NCBI GenBank assembly: GCA_017626625.1
Contig: JAGAIK010000429.1
Coordinates: 1 to 7,664, forward strand
Direction of reading: 5' to 3'
DNA length: 7,664 bases
Source of the DNA: Roseburia sp.
GTDB taxonomy: Bacteria; Bacillota; Clostridia; Lachnospirales; Lachnospiraceae
Below the pieces are notes generated by a model. That model was not told the DNA's origin and searched no databases. It saw only the letters and a list, made by a program, of their open reading frames with translations. Below are positions 1-6,190 of the stretch, one piece after another; the stretch's first letter is position 1, and every line of letters begins with the position of its first letter. The position numbers were made by a program, and so were the translations under genes.

Positions 1-1
1 A

Positions 2-2002
2 GACATGCGCCTGTTTAAACTGGCACATGTGGATGTAGTAACCCTAAATGTGTTCAGCTGGGCGGCATTGCAGCCGGACGAGAGCACCTATGATTTTTCC
101 AAATTGGATAAGATTATGGAATGTGCGCAGAAAAACGGGCTGAAAGTGTGTTTAGCGACCTCCACGGCGGCGCATCCGGCATGGATGGCGAGAAAATACC
201 CGGATATTCTGCGGACGGAGTATAACGGCATGAAGAGGAAGTTCGGCAGCCGCCACAATTCCTGCCCTAACAGCCCGACCTACCGGAAATATTCGGTGGC
301 GCTGGCGGAGAAGTTGGCGGAGCGCTATAAGGATTATGACAATATCGTGGCATGGCATATTTCCAATGAGTATGGCGGGGAGTGCTATTGCGAGAACTGT
401 GAGAAGGCGTTCCGGGTTTGGCTTCAGAAGAAATATAAGACCATAGAGGAATTAAATCGTGTCTGGAATACCAGTTTCTGGGGACATACCATGTATGATT
501 GGGACGACGTGGTGCTGCCGGATTTGCGGACGGAGGAATTTTCCTGGGACGGCAGACCGAGGACGAATTTTCAGGGCATTTCTTTAGATTACCGGAGATT
601 TAATTCCGACAGCATGTTGGAGTGCTTCAAGTTAGAGCGGGACGTGGTGAAAAAATATACCCCGGAGATTCCGGTGACTACCAATCTGATGGGGTGCTAC
701 CAGCCGTTAGATTACCAGAAGTGGGCGAAGGAGATGGATTTCGTTTCCTGGGACAGCTATCCGGCATTCGGTGCGGAGTACGGGCATAATGCCATGTGCC
801 ATGATGTGATGCGGGGATTAAAGCAGGGAATGCCCTATGCGCTGATGGAGCAGACCCCAAGCGTCAGCAACTGGCATAAATACTGTGCCTTAAAGCGTCC
901 GGGGGTAATGCGTCTGCTGAGCTATCAGGCGTTGGCGCACGGTGCGGATACGGTGATGTTTTTCCAGATGAGAAGAAGCATCGGGGCATGTGAGAAGTAC
1001 CATGGCGCCCTGATTGACCATGTGGGGACGGAAAATACCAGAGTTTTCCGGGAAATGACAGCTTTGGGAAAAGAGTTAGAGCAGTTGGGGGATAAGACCT
1101 TAGGCGCCAGAAGCAGGGCGAAGGCAGCCATTGTCTTTGACTGGGATAACTGGTGGGCGAGCAGCCTGTCCGCAGGACCCAGCGAGGCGATTAATTATTA
1201 CGACGAAGTATTTACGTATTACCGCAGTTTATTGCAAATGCACATTCCGGTGGATATGATTGGGGTGACGGATGATATTTCCGGTTATCAGTTGGTGGCG
1301 GCGCCGCTTTTGTATATGTGCAAGGACGGTTTTGATGAGAAAATCCGTGCATTTGTAAAAGAGGGAGGCACCTTCCTTACCACTTATTTCAGCGGATATG
1401 TGGAGGACCACGATTTGGTCATTACCGGAGGTTATCCGGGCAGGCTGCGGGATATCTTAGGTATCTGGGTGGAGGAATCCGATGCAGTTCCGGTGGAGGA
1501 TATCGGTATCAAACATACCTTTACTTACAAGGGAAAAACTTATCCTGCGGAAATCCTCTGCGATTTGCTGCACTTAGAGGGAGCAGAAAGCCTGGGGGCT
1601 TACGATAACGATTTCTATGCGGGAATGCCTGCGGTGACGAAAAACCGGTTTGGAAAAGGCCGCGCTTATTATGTGGCAACCCATTCGGACGCTGCATTTT
1701 ACCGGGTGCTTCTTACGGAGATTGCGGCAGACTGCGGGTTAGAGAGCCTTGCGGTGACGGAAAACTATGGAGAGGAAGTTTGTGGCGCAGAAAACGGTGC
1801 TGGGGAACTTATGACCATGGTGGAAACCACTTTGCGGGAAAATGAAAAAGGACGTTTCCTGTTCCTGTTAAATCATGGGGAAAAGGAAGAAAAGGTTACG
1901 CTGAAAGAAGGCGGGAGTGACCTTTTATCCGGGAAACATTATGAGGGCGGCGCAGGGCTTGTTCTGGAAGCCAAGGGAGTGGCGCTGCTGCAATTAGATT
2001 AG
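2..2002 (+). CDS. GH42 beta-galactosidase, N-terminus cut by window edge
   Basis: Glycoside hydrolase family 42, a retaining beta-galactosidase that removes terminal beta-galactose from oligosaccharides. The frame is open to the window edge. The first ATG (position 5) lies inside the fold, because FSWAALQPDE and YDFSKLD are internal strand/helix motifs of the barrel, so a few dozen residues are probably missing. Counting from that ATG, the general acid/base is E122 in HISNEYGG and the nucleophile is E282 in LMEQTPS. C87, C127, C129 and C132 (CYCENC) match the structural zinc cluster known in many GH42 enzymes. The TIM barrel covers about 1-355. The Rossmann-like trimerisation domain follows (AIVFDWDNWW at 375-384, to about 575), then a small beta domain (LFLLNH near 620) ending at the TAG. 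Export cannot be judged without the N-terminus. It lies 59 bp upstream of the GH29 gene with no terminator between, so the two are probably co-transcribed. Confidence 0.93.
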   Translation, partial: DMRLFKLAHVDVVTLNVFSWAALQPDESTYDFSKLDKIMECAQKNGLKVCLATSTAAHPAWMARKYPDILRTEYNGMKRKFGSRHNSCPNSPTYRKYSVALAEKLAERYKDYDNIVAWHISNEYGGECYCENCEKAFRVWLQKKYKTIEELNRVWNTSFWGHTMYDWDDVVLPDLRTEEFSWDGRPRTNFQGISLDYRRFNSDSMLECFKLERDVVKKYTPEIPVTTNLMGCYQPLDYQKWAKEMDFVSWDSYPAFGAEYGHNAMCHDVMRGLKQGMPYALMEQTPSVSNWHKYCALKRPGVMRLLSYQALAHGADTVMFFQMRRSIGACEKYHGALIDHVGTENTRVFREMTALGKELEQLGDKTLGARSRAKAAIVFDWDNWWASSLSAGPSEAINYYDEVFTYYRSLLQMHIPVDMIGVTDDISGYQLVAAPLLYMCKDGFDEKIRAFVKEGGTFLTTYFSGYVEDHDLVITGGYPGRLRDILGIWVEESDAVPVEDIGIKHTFTYKGKTYPAEILCDLLHLEGAESLGAYDNDFYAGMPAVTKNRFGKGRAYYVATHSDAAFYRVLLTEIAADCGLESLAVTENYGEEVCGAENGAGELMTMVETTLRENEKGRFLFLLNHGEKEEKVTLKEGGSDLLSGKHYEGGAGLVLEAKGVALLQLD

Positions 2003-2057
2003 AAAAAAATATTTTATGCAATTTGTGAATAGGGATTAGCTCCCGGAGAGAAAAGTG

Positions 2058-2066
2058 AAAGGTGAG
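2058..2066 (+). promoter_or_regulatory. Ribosome binding site favouring the GTG at 2071 for the GH29 gene
   Basis: AAAGGTGAG matches the GGTGA part of the anti-Shine-Dalgarno complement and sits 4 bases before GTG 2071, but it overlaps GTG 2062. If 2062 were the start, the nearest purine-rich site would be GGAGAG at 2044-2049, 12 bases away. The true start may therefore be 2071, giving a protein three residues shorter. Confidence 0.5.
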
Positions 2067-3552
2067 AATCGTGAATCCAAACAGAGAGAAGGAAATTTTA
2101 CAAAAAGTGGAGGAAATCATCGCAGAGGGTCCCTACCGACCGGACTGGGGCTCTCTGGCGGAAATGGAAATGCCCCGCTGGTTTTCCAAAGAGAAGCTTG
2201 GCATTTTCATCCACTGGGGGCTTTACAGCGTTCCGGCAAACTCGAATGAGTGGTATTCCAGAAATATGTATATCAAGGGAATGCCGGCCTACGAGCACCA
2301 TAGAAAAACCTACGGCGCACAGAAGGATTTTGGCTACAAGGATTTTATCCCCCTGTTTTCGGCAGAGAATTTTGAGCCTGCCGAGTGGATGAACCTGTTT
2401 TCGGAGGCAGGGGCAGGCTATGTTTTTCCGGTGGCGGAGCACCATGACGGTTTTCAGATGTATAAAAGTGAGCTGTCGGACTGGAATGCGGCGGACATGG
2501 GACCGAAACGTGACATTTTAGGGGAATTAAAGGCGGAGGCGGAAAAACAGGGCATCCGTTTCTGTACTTCCTCCCACCGGGCGGAGCACTGGTTTTTCAT
2601 GGGTCATGGGAAAGAATTTGACAGCGATATCAAAGAACCGCTGAAAAAGGGAGATTTCTACTGGCCCGCAATGCCGGAGCCGGAACCGGAGGATTTGTAT
2701 TCAGAGCCGTACCCCAGTGAGGAATTTTTACAGGACTGGCTGGCGAGAACAGCGGAAATCATTTTAAATTACCAGCCAAAGCTTCTTTATTTTGACTGGT
2801 GGATACAGCATGAGGCATTTAAGCCCTACCTGAAAAAACTGGCGGCATTTTATTATAATTGCGGGGAAAAATGGGGGGAGCCCGTTGCCATCTGCTACAA
2901 GCATGACGCCATGATGTTCGGCAGCGGAATTGTGGAGGTGGAGCGGGGCGGTTTCGCAGAAGCGAAGCCTTATGCCTGGCAGACGGATACCGCCGTTGCA
3001 AGAAATTCCTGGTGCTATACCGACAGCCTGGATTATAAGAGCAGTAACGAAATTATCTGCACGCTGATAGATGTGGTCAGCAAAAACGGCAACCTGTTGT
3101 TGAACATTGGTCCGAAAGCGGACGGTACCATTCCGGAAGGAGACAAAAAAATACTGCAGGATTTAGCTGCGTGGATGAAAGTAAACGGCGAGGCAATCAA
3201 AGGCGCAAAGGTATGGCGGAAATCCGCAGAAGGTCCTACCCGGACAAAAGAGGGGCAGTTTTCTGACCAGATGGAACAGAGGTACACCAGTGCTGACTTC
3301 CGCTTTACAGTAAAACATGGCAATATTTACGCCATTGCATTATCCTGTCCGAAAGACGGGCAATTCCATGTGAAATCCTTAGCGGAAAGTAAGAATCAGA
3401 ATGTGCCGGAATTTCATGGAATCATTAAAAGTGTAACCATATTGGGGTATGAGGGAGAAATACGGTGGCACACCGACGGAGAGGGACTGCATGTGGTGAC
3501 AGACGGCATGGAAGCGGAATTTCCGGTAGTTTTGAAGGTTGAAGTGGAGTGA
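2062..3552 (+). CDS. GH29 alpha-L-fucosidase
   Basis: Glycoside hydrolase family 29, a retaining exo-alpha-L-fucosidase that releases fucose from fucosylated glycans. Visible landmarks are WFSKEKLGIFIHWG (40-53), which opens the catalytic barrel and contributes the fucose-contacting HWG, then EHHDGF (126-131) and LLYFDWW (241-247), whose D245 is the expected nucleophile. The SKNGNLLLNIGPKADG stretch (340-355) is the family's C-terminal barrel signature. The acid/base residue varies in GH29; E294 in VEVERGG is a candidate only. A beta-sandwich domain follows from about 390 to the end. The 496-residue length is normal for a bacterial family member. There is no signal peptide, so it should be cytoplasmic. 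Two GTG codons compete as start, 2062 and 2071; the second is better placed behind the AAAGGTGAG ribosome binding site. With the upstream GH42 gene it forms a galactose/fucose-trimming pair. Fucosylated host or plant oligosaccharides are plausible substrates, but the exact linkage cannot be read from sequence. Confidence 0.93.
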   Translation: MRIVNPNREKEILQKVEEIIAEGPYRPDWGSLAEMEMPRWFSKEKLGIFIHWGLYSVPANSNEWYSRNMYIKGMPAYEHHRKTYGAQKDFGYKDFIPLFSAENFEPAEWMNLFSEAGAGYVFPVAEHHDGFQMYKSELSDWNAADMGPKRDILGELKAEAEKQGIRFCTSSHRAEHWFFMGHGKEFDSDIKEPLKKGDFYWPAMPEPEPEDLYSEPYPSEEFLQDWLARTAEIILNYQPKLLYFDWWIQHEAFKPYLKKLAAFYYNCGEKWGEPVAICYKHDAMMFGSGIVEVERGGFAEAKPYAWQTDTAVARNSWCYTDSLDYKSSNEIICTLIDVVSKNGNLLLNIGPKADGTIPEGDKKILQDLAAWMKVNGEAIKGAKVWRKSAEGPTRTKEGQFSDQMEQRYTSADFRFTVKHGNIYAIALSCPKDGQFHVKSLAESKNQNVPEFHGIIKSVTILGYEGEIRWHTDGEGLHVVTDGMEAEFPVVLKVEVE

Positions 3553-3578
3553 AAATAAAAAAGTTTAGCTATTTTCAG

Positions 3579-3600
3579 AAATCATTTTCGGAAATGATTT
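3579..3600 (+). terminator. Short perfect hairpin after the GH29 gene
   Basis: A 9-bp perfect stem (3579-3587 with 3592-3600, AAATCATTT/AAATGATTT) closes a TCGG loop 26 bases after the stop codon, followed by a short T run. The stem is almost all A/T, so it would be a weak terminator or a 3'-end stabiliser. The stronger hairpin comes 17 bases later. Confidence 0.45.
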
Positions 3601-3616
3601 TATGAATATGTAAGGA

Positions 3617-3670
3617 ACAGCTTGTTTTAGGAACATTTATGTTGTTAAGACAGGCTGTATTCTTTTGTAC
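3617..3670 (+). terminator. Strong intrinsic terminator closing the GH42-GH29 operon
   Basis: The arms 3617-3635 and 3640-3658 pair over 19 positions with one mismatch (G-G) and three G-U wobbles, closing a four-base TTTA loop. The stretch after the stem is T-rich (ATTCTTTTGT). This is a convincing rho-independent terminator for transcripts from the left. Confidence 0.75.
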
Positions 3671-3694
3671 AAAGAAATTGTTTGATAATTTTTC

Positions 3695-3702
3695 GGGGGG
3701 GG
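3695..3702 (+). repeat. Run of eight G in A/T-rich intergenic DNA
   Basis: Eight consecutive G stand in otherwise A/T-rich sequence, 73 bases upstream of the stub ORF start at 3775. A TTGATA (3682-3687) and a TAAAAT (3703-3708) flank the run like -35 and -10 boxes with a 15-bp gap. The run is seen directly; its role as a variable promoter spacer is inference. Confidence 0.8.
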
Positions 3703-3774
3703 TAAAATTAGACTGATATTTCACTAAAATGTCTACGTAAAACAAAAAATAGCTAACCGAGAGAGGAAGGAGAA

Positions 3775-3906
3775 ATGGAAATGGTGAAAAGAAGATTGCT
3801 GGCAGGGTTGTTGACATCAGTGCTACTCTTGGGCTGCATCAATCCAGCGGAAATGGTGACAGCGGCGGAAACTGGGGATGTCACGGATATAGCGTGCCAG
3901 TTATAG
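3775..3906 (+). pseudogene. Signal-peptide stub of a disrupted secreted protein or lipoprotein gene
   Basis: A 43-residue ORF starts at ATG 3775 behind an excellent ribosome binding site (GGAAGGAG, 3765-3772). Its N-terminus is a textbook export signal: basic KRR at 5-7, a hydrophobic core LLAGLLTSVLLLG (8-20), then C21, which could serve as a lipobox cysteine (LLGC). Alternatively, signal peptidase I could cut at VTAA (28-31). Only about 12 polar residues follow before TAG, which is too short for a mature secreted protein. Large exported proteins of gut Clostridia often start this way, so I read it as the 5' end of a gene cut off where the mobile-element remnant begins, somewhere around 3885-3940. 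The missing body is not in this window. A genuine tiny exported peptide is possible but less likely. Confidence 0.6.
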
Positions 3907-3941
3907 GTACATCAAACAAAATACAGGGCAGGAGCACACTG

Positions 3942-3973
3942 AAAAAGGGATTGCAGATACGCAGTCCTTTTTT
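3942..3973 (+). terminator. Terminator or attenuator hairpin upstream of the small ICE gene
   Basis: AAAAAGGGATTGC (3942-3954) pairs with GCAGTCCTTTTT (3961-3972) with one bulged G and one G-U pair, around a six-base loop. It ends in six T (3968-3973). It lies only 29 bases before ATG 4002, so it either ends transcription entering from the left or attenuates a leader transcript of the gene that follows. Confidence 0.55.
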
Positions 3974-3986
3974 GATGCAGAAATAT

Positions 3987-3991
3987 GGAGG
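3987..3991 (+). promoter_or_regulatory. Ribosome binding site that fixes the start at 4002
   Basis: GGAGG is followed 10 bases later by ATG 4002. The longer frame beginning at ATG 3894 has no comparable site and would run its first 36 codons through the terminator-like hairpin, so 4002 is preferred. Confidence 0.75.
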
Positions 3992-4001
3992 ATCAAAGTA
4001 T

Positions 4002-4283
4002 ATGACAAACTTAACAAAATATGAAATGGAAACTGTGGTCAATTATAATGCAGGGGAGCAGACCGCAACGGTTTATACGAGGGATAAGTCGGTGATGCGC
4101 AGGCTGGATCGGCTTGTGGCAGATTATCCTGACAGTTATAAGCTGCTAAATCAGACTGACATTGATAAGACCTATTCCATGCCGAAATCATACGTTAATT
4201 ACCGTAAACCGAGAGCAGTAAGCGATGAGCAGAGGGAACAGGCAAGGCAGAGAATGGCTAAGTTAAATTCTGCTGTTGACTGA
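4002..4283 (+). CDS. Small ICE-associated hypothetical protein
   Basis: A 93-residue soluble protein beginning MTNLTKYEMETVVNYNAG. It has no signal peptide and no membrane segment. Features visible are a short beta-rich start (ETVVNYNAGEQTATVYTRD), a charged helix (SVMRRLDRLVADYPDSYKLL), the motif DIDKTYSMPKSYVNYRKPR, and a basic, glutamine-rich C-terminal helix (EQREQARQRMAKLN). From memory, near-identical small proteins recur in Tn916/Tn1549-like conjugative elements of Clostridia close to the replication initiator gene; their function is not established. The start rests on the GGAGG at 3987-3991. It appears intact, unlike its neighbours on both sides. The context, with a repA fragment 240 bp downstream, supports mobile-element origin. 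Confidence 0.75.
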   Translation: MTNLTKYEMETVVNYNAGEQTATVYTRDKSVMRRLDRLVADYPDSYKLLNQTDIDKTYSMPKSYVNYRKPRAVSDEQREQARQRMAKLNSAVD

Positions 4284-4313
4284 TGTGGAAAACTATATAC
4301 GGTAGTTGGTTTT

Positions 4314-4357
4314 CACGGCATATGTACAGCAGTCACTTTTACGGGCATATTGCCGTG
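4314..4357. repeat. Imperfect inverted repeat between the small ICE gene and repA
   Basis: CACGGCATATG (4314-4324) pairs with CATATTGCCGTG (4346-4357), 11 bp with one bulged T around a 21-base loop. There is no T tract after it, so it is not an obvious terminator. It could be a structured leader or a protein-binding site ahead of the replication gene. Nothing else recognisable lies between 4284 and 4463. Confidence 0.5.
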
Positions 4358-4463
4358 TCTGTATGGCATGGGTAGAGAATGTCATGGAGAGGGTACTCTA
4401 TCTCCAAAATCTCCGTTTATTATCGTGTAAAAAAGAAATGAAAAGGGAAAGAGGGATAATTCC

Positions 4464-4523
4464 ATGCCAGACAATGAGCATAAACAAAAAAGCCGCTTAA
4501 TGAGGGAAAGGAGAGCCGGATAA
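4464..4523 (+). CDS. 19-residue leader ORF overlapping the repA start
   Basis: ATG 4464 opens a 19-codon frame encoding MPDNEHKQKSRLMRERRAG, strongly basic and polar. It stops at TAA 4521-4523, whose last A is the first base of the repA ATG (TAATG). A purine-rich GAGGG lies 9 bases before its start. The one-base overlap is the arrangement expected for translational coupling, so ribosomes finishing this peptide could restart on repA. Whether the peptide has its own role, or is real at all, cannot be decided from sequence. Confidence 0.4.
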   Translation: MPDNEHKQKSRLMRERRAG

Positions 4524-4891
4524 TGGATTTTGAATATTTTTATGGGAAACAGAGCAGTCAGTATGCTTTTTATCGCATACCAAAACAGTTGTTTACGGAA
4601 AAACAGTTTGATGCGTTGTCAATCGGGGCAAAGCTGCTCTATGGAATGATGATAGACCGCATGGAACTGTCACAGAAAAATGGGTGGATAGACAAGCAAG
4701 GACGGGCATACATATATTTTACTGTTGATGAAGTAAAGGACAGGTTTCATTGTGCTAATGACAAGGCGGTGAAACTGATGAAGGAGCTTGGCACCGACAG
4801 AGGGATAGGCTTAATCGAGAGTGTAAGACAGGGGCTGGGCAAACCCAATATTATCTACGTTAAAAATTTTGTGGGCAGTTCACAGGCTTAA
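4523..4891 (+). pseudogene. repA: Replication initiator RepA_N-type, N-terminal domain only
   Basis: The 122-residue product matches the conserved N-terminal domain of the RepA_N replication initiators of Firmicute plasmids and ICEs: FEYFYGKQSSQYAFYRIPK (3-21), then LSIGAKLLYGMMIDRMELS (32-50), YIYFTVDEVKDRF (68-80), a winged-helix-like AVKLMKELG, and the terminal GLGKPNIIYVKNF (104-116). Family members usually continue past VKNF with a repeat-rich central part and a C-terminal domain, for a total of roughly 250-350 residues. Here six residues (VGSSQA) and a stop follow, so the gene is probably truncated and unlikely to support replication alone. It has its own ribosome binding site (AAAGGAG, 4507-4513) and overlaps the 19-codon ORF by one base. 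Sequence resembling the missing central part lies inverted some 225-420 bp downstream (5116-5310). Some ICEs may encode only a short form, so truncation is likely rather than certain. Confidence 0.75.
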
Positions 4892-4955
4892 AGGGAGAAA
4901 ACAACAAAAAGATTTTTTAAGTAAGATAGGAATGAGGGGGATTTCGCCGCCGTAG

Positions 4956-5104
4956 GCATTGTGGGAATGTCGTATAACTGGCTGTTTATGGAGTTGTGGG
5001 TAACTCTGTTTGCAGGATGTGGGAAAGCTGTACTTTGCTTTTCCATATGCTGTGAACAGAGTTATCCATGACTCCATAGCCAGTTATGCACATTTCCACA
5101 ATGC
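4956..5104. repeat. 149-bp imperfect inverted repeat, possible origin structure
   Basis: The left arm 4956-5028 and right arm 5037-5104 are reverse complements along nearly their whole length with scattered mismatches and one small gap, around an 8-base loop. The outer ends are GCATTGTG and CACAATGC. Shared inner blocks include ATAACTGGCT, ATGGAGT and AACTCTGTT. The arms hold DnaA-box-like nonamers: TGTGGGTAA at 4995-5003 (reverse complement TTACCCACA) and TTATGCACA at 5084-5092, each one mismatch from TTATCCACA, and a weaker TTATCCATG at 5062-5070. It lies just after the repA fragment, so a replication origin or a conjugation/replication control structure is plausible. No gene is apparent in it. 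Confidence 0.7.
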
Positions 5105-5115
5105 AAGGGAAGGAT

Positions 5116-5310
5116 TTAGGATAGGATTGATATGATTGATTCAGTATGACTATATTCAGTATTGTTAATATCAGTATTGTTACATTCCGTTTTTCGGAAG
5201 TCCAGAAGTTCAAAAAACTGACTTTAAGAATTTCGATTTTCGGAAATCAAAAGGTAAAGAAACTGAACTTCAAGAACTCCGATTTTCGGAATGCAGAAAA
5301 GAAACAAAAT
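5116..5310 (-). pseudogene. Decayed, inverted fragment resembling the central region of a repA
   Basis: Read on the minus strand and allowing frameshifts, this stretch gives three related blocks in order: FRKSEFLKF (about 5290-5260), DFRKSKFLKS (about 5250-5220) and DFRKTECNNTDINNTEYSHT (about 5200-5140). It continues ESIISILS to a TAA at 5116-5118. The final open piece, 5116-5223, follows a stop at 5224-5226. From memory, RepA proteins of clostridial ICEs carry such repeats after the N-terminal domain, followed by an NNTDINNTEY-like segment. The order fits the minus strand, opposite to the repA fragment at 4523-4891. This suggests an inversion, or debris of a second repA. It overlaps the 46-bp tandem repeats. 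The plus strand also gives a weaker repeat-like reading (EVQKTDFKNFDFRKS), so the orientation is an inference. Confidence 0.4.
5185..5308. repeat. 46-bp imperfect tandem repeat, about 2.7 copies
   Basis: The units are 5185-5230, 5231-5276 and a partial third at 5277-5308. Each begins with a variant of TTCGATTTTCGGAA, and the two complete units end in CTTnAAGAA. They share about 70% identity in an ungapped comparison of the first two, with exactly the same period. In RepA_N plasmids the origin is known to lie inside the central part of the rep gene, in direct repeats (iterons). These units sit in the repA-like debris, so they may be former iterons. They are not CRISPR repeats because there are no spacers. 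Confidence 0.65.
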
Positions 5311-5317
5311 AAGTTTA

Positions 5318-6157
5318 TTATAGTGTAGAACGATTTTTCTTTTTCCATTCACTTGGGGATTGTTGCATATAATTTTTAAAAGCCCGTGAAAAGTGAAACT
5401 GATTGCTGTAACCGACAAGCAAAGCAATTTCACCAATATTTAGTTCTGTAGTGCGCAGAAGCTCACAGGATTTGTTGATGCGATATGCAAGCAAATATTC
5501 CTGTGGGCTTTTCTGTGTTATTTTTTTGAAAAGCTTACTGAAATAACTGCGGCTTAGTCCAAGAGCAGCAGCCATATCATCGACTGTTATGTTTTCCATA
5601 TAGTGTTCATCAATGAAAGTAAATGCAGACTGGATATAAAACTCCTGAATGGTATTTTTGGAGATTTTGTGGGTTAAATCAGAACTTTCAATCAGGGCGT
5701 TTAAAAACAGGTACGCATATCCCATCGTTTCGGGTACAGGCATATCGGGATTGCTGACAATATGATGCAGATATTGGAACATTTTATCGCGCAATTCTTC
5801 AGATATTGCATTATAAACAGGTTTATTCGCAGATAAACCCGCTTGTCCGATATATTCTTTTGCTTTGAGTCCATCCAGTTCAATCCAAATATATTCCCAA
5901 GGATCGCTACTGTCCGCAAAATAGTGTATCAATTTATTTGGGACAATTAAAAACGCCTGCCCGCCATGAATATGGTATTCCTTATCCTGATTGTTTGTCC
6001 GGATACGCAGGGTTCCATTCCCGGATATGACATAATGGAATAAATAGTGGCTGCGCAGAGCAGGTCCCCAATTGTGGCGGGGTTCACATTTCTCATAACC
6101 ATATTGATATATGAGAACATCAAAAAAATCTCCGTGTAAAAATGGATGGGAAATCAT
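5318..6157 (-). CDS. AraC-family transcriptional regulator
   Basis: A 279-residue regulator with the usual two-part layout. The N-terminal cupin-like effector domain (about 10-160) contains HYVISGNGTL, GGQAFLIVPN and PWEYIWIELDG, typical of sugar-sensing AraC proteins. The C-terminal DNA-binding domain (about 175-275) has two helix-turn-helix units: TVDDMAAALGLSRSYFSKLF (191-210), and the family signature starting IGEIALLVGYSNQFHFSRAF (241-260) followed by SPSEW. ATG 6157 is preceded by AGAGGAA seven bases upstream on the minus strand. It is transcribed away from the HPr-like/EIIA-melB genes across a 242-bp shared regulatory region, the classic arrangement for a local activator; MelR plays this role for melB in E. 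coli. The effector is presumably the transported galactoside (inference). Its stop lies at the edge of the mobile-element debris. Only an A/T-rich hairpin with a T-rich tail follows on the minus strand. Confidence 0.92.
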   Translation of the reverse strand: MISHPFLHGDFFDVLIYQYGYEKCEPRHNWGPALRSHYLFHYVISGNGTLRIRTNNQDKEYHIHGGQAFLIVPNKLIHYFADSSDPWEYIWIELDGLKAKEYIGQAGLSANKPVYNAISEELRDKMFQYLHHIVSNPDMPVPETMGYAYLFLNALIESSDLTHKISKNTIQEFYIQSAFTFIDEHYMENITVDDMAAALGLSRSYFSKLFKKITQKSPQEYLLAYRINKSCELLRTTELNIGEIALLVGYSNQFHFSRAFKNYMQQSPSEWKKKNRSTL

Positions 6158-6190
6158 ATAAATTCCTCTTTCTTCTTATTATTTTCTTTC

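Noticed and set aside
2098..2445. Minus-strand 115-codon ORF opposite the fucosidase
   Set aside because: The strand opposite carries the conserved GH29 catalytic motifs; this is a shadow frame without a ribosome binding site.
3581..3598. Shared ATTTTCGGAAAT between the hairpin at 3579-3600 and the 46-bp repeat at 5231-5276, as a possible site-specific recombination target
   Set aside because: Similarity is only about 12 bases of A/T-rich near-palindrome, with no flanking homology; chance is sufficient.
3894..4001. N-terminal extension of the small ICE protein from an ATG at 3894
   Set aside because: It lacks a ribosome binding site and runs through a terminator-like hairpin, whereas ATG 4002 has GGAGG at good spacing and begins the recognisable protein.
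4306..4500. 64-codon open frame between the small ICE gene and repA
   Set aside because: It starts with TTG without a ribosome binding site, overlaps an inverted repeat and the 19-codon ORF, and its composition resembles no protein I know.
4880..5213. Two minus-strand ORFs (4880-5077 and 4986-5213)
   Set aside because: They lie across the large inverted repeat and repA-like debris, have no start signals, and read as translated repeat sequence rather than as a protein.
5185..5308. CRISPR array
   Set aside because: The units are contiguous and diverged, with no unique spacers and no cas genes.
5146..5328. Plus-strand 60-codon ORF over the 46-bp repeats
   Set aside because: Its low-complexity Lys/Phe/Asn-rich product comes from the tandem repeats; no ribosome binding site is present.
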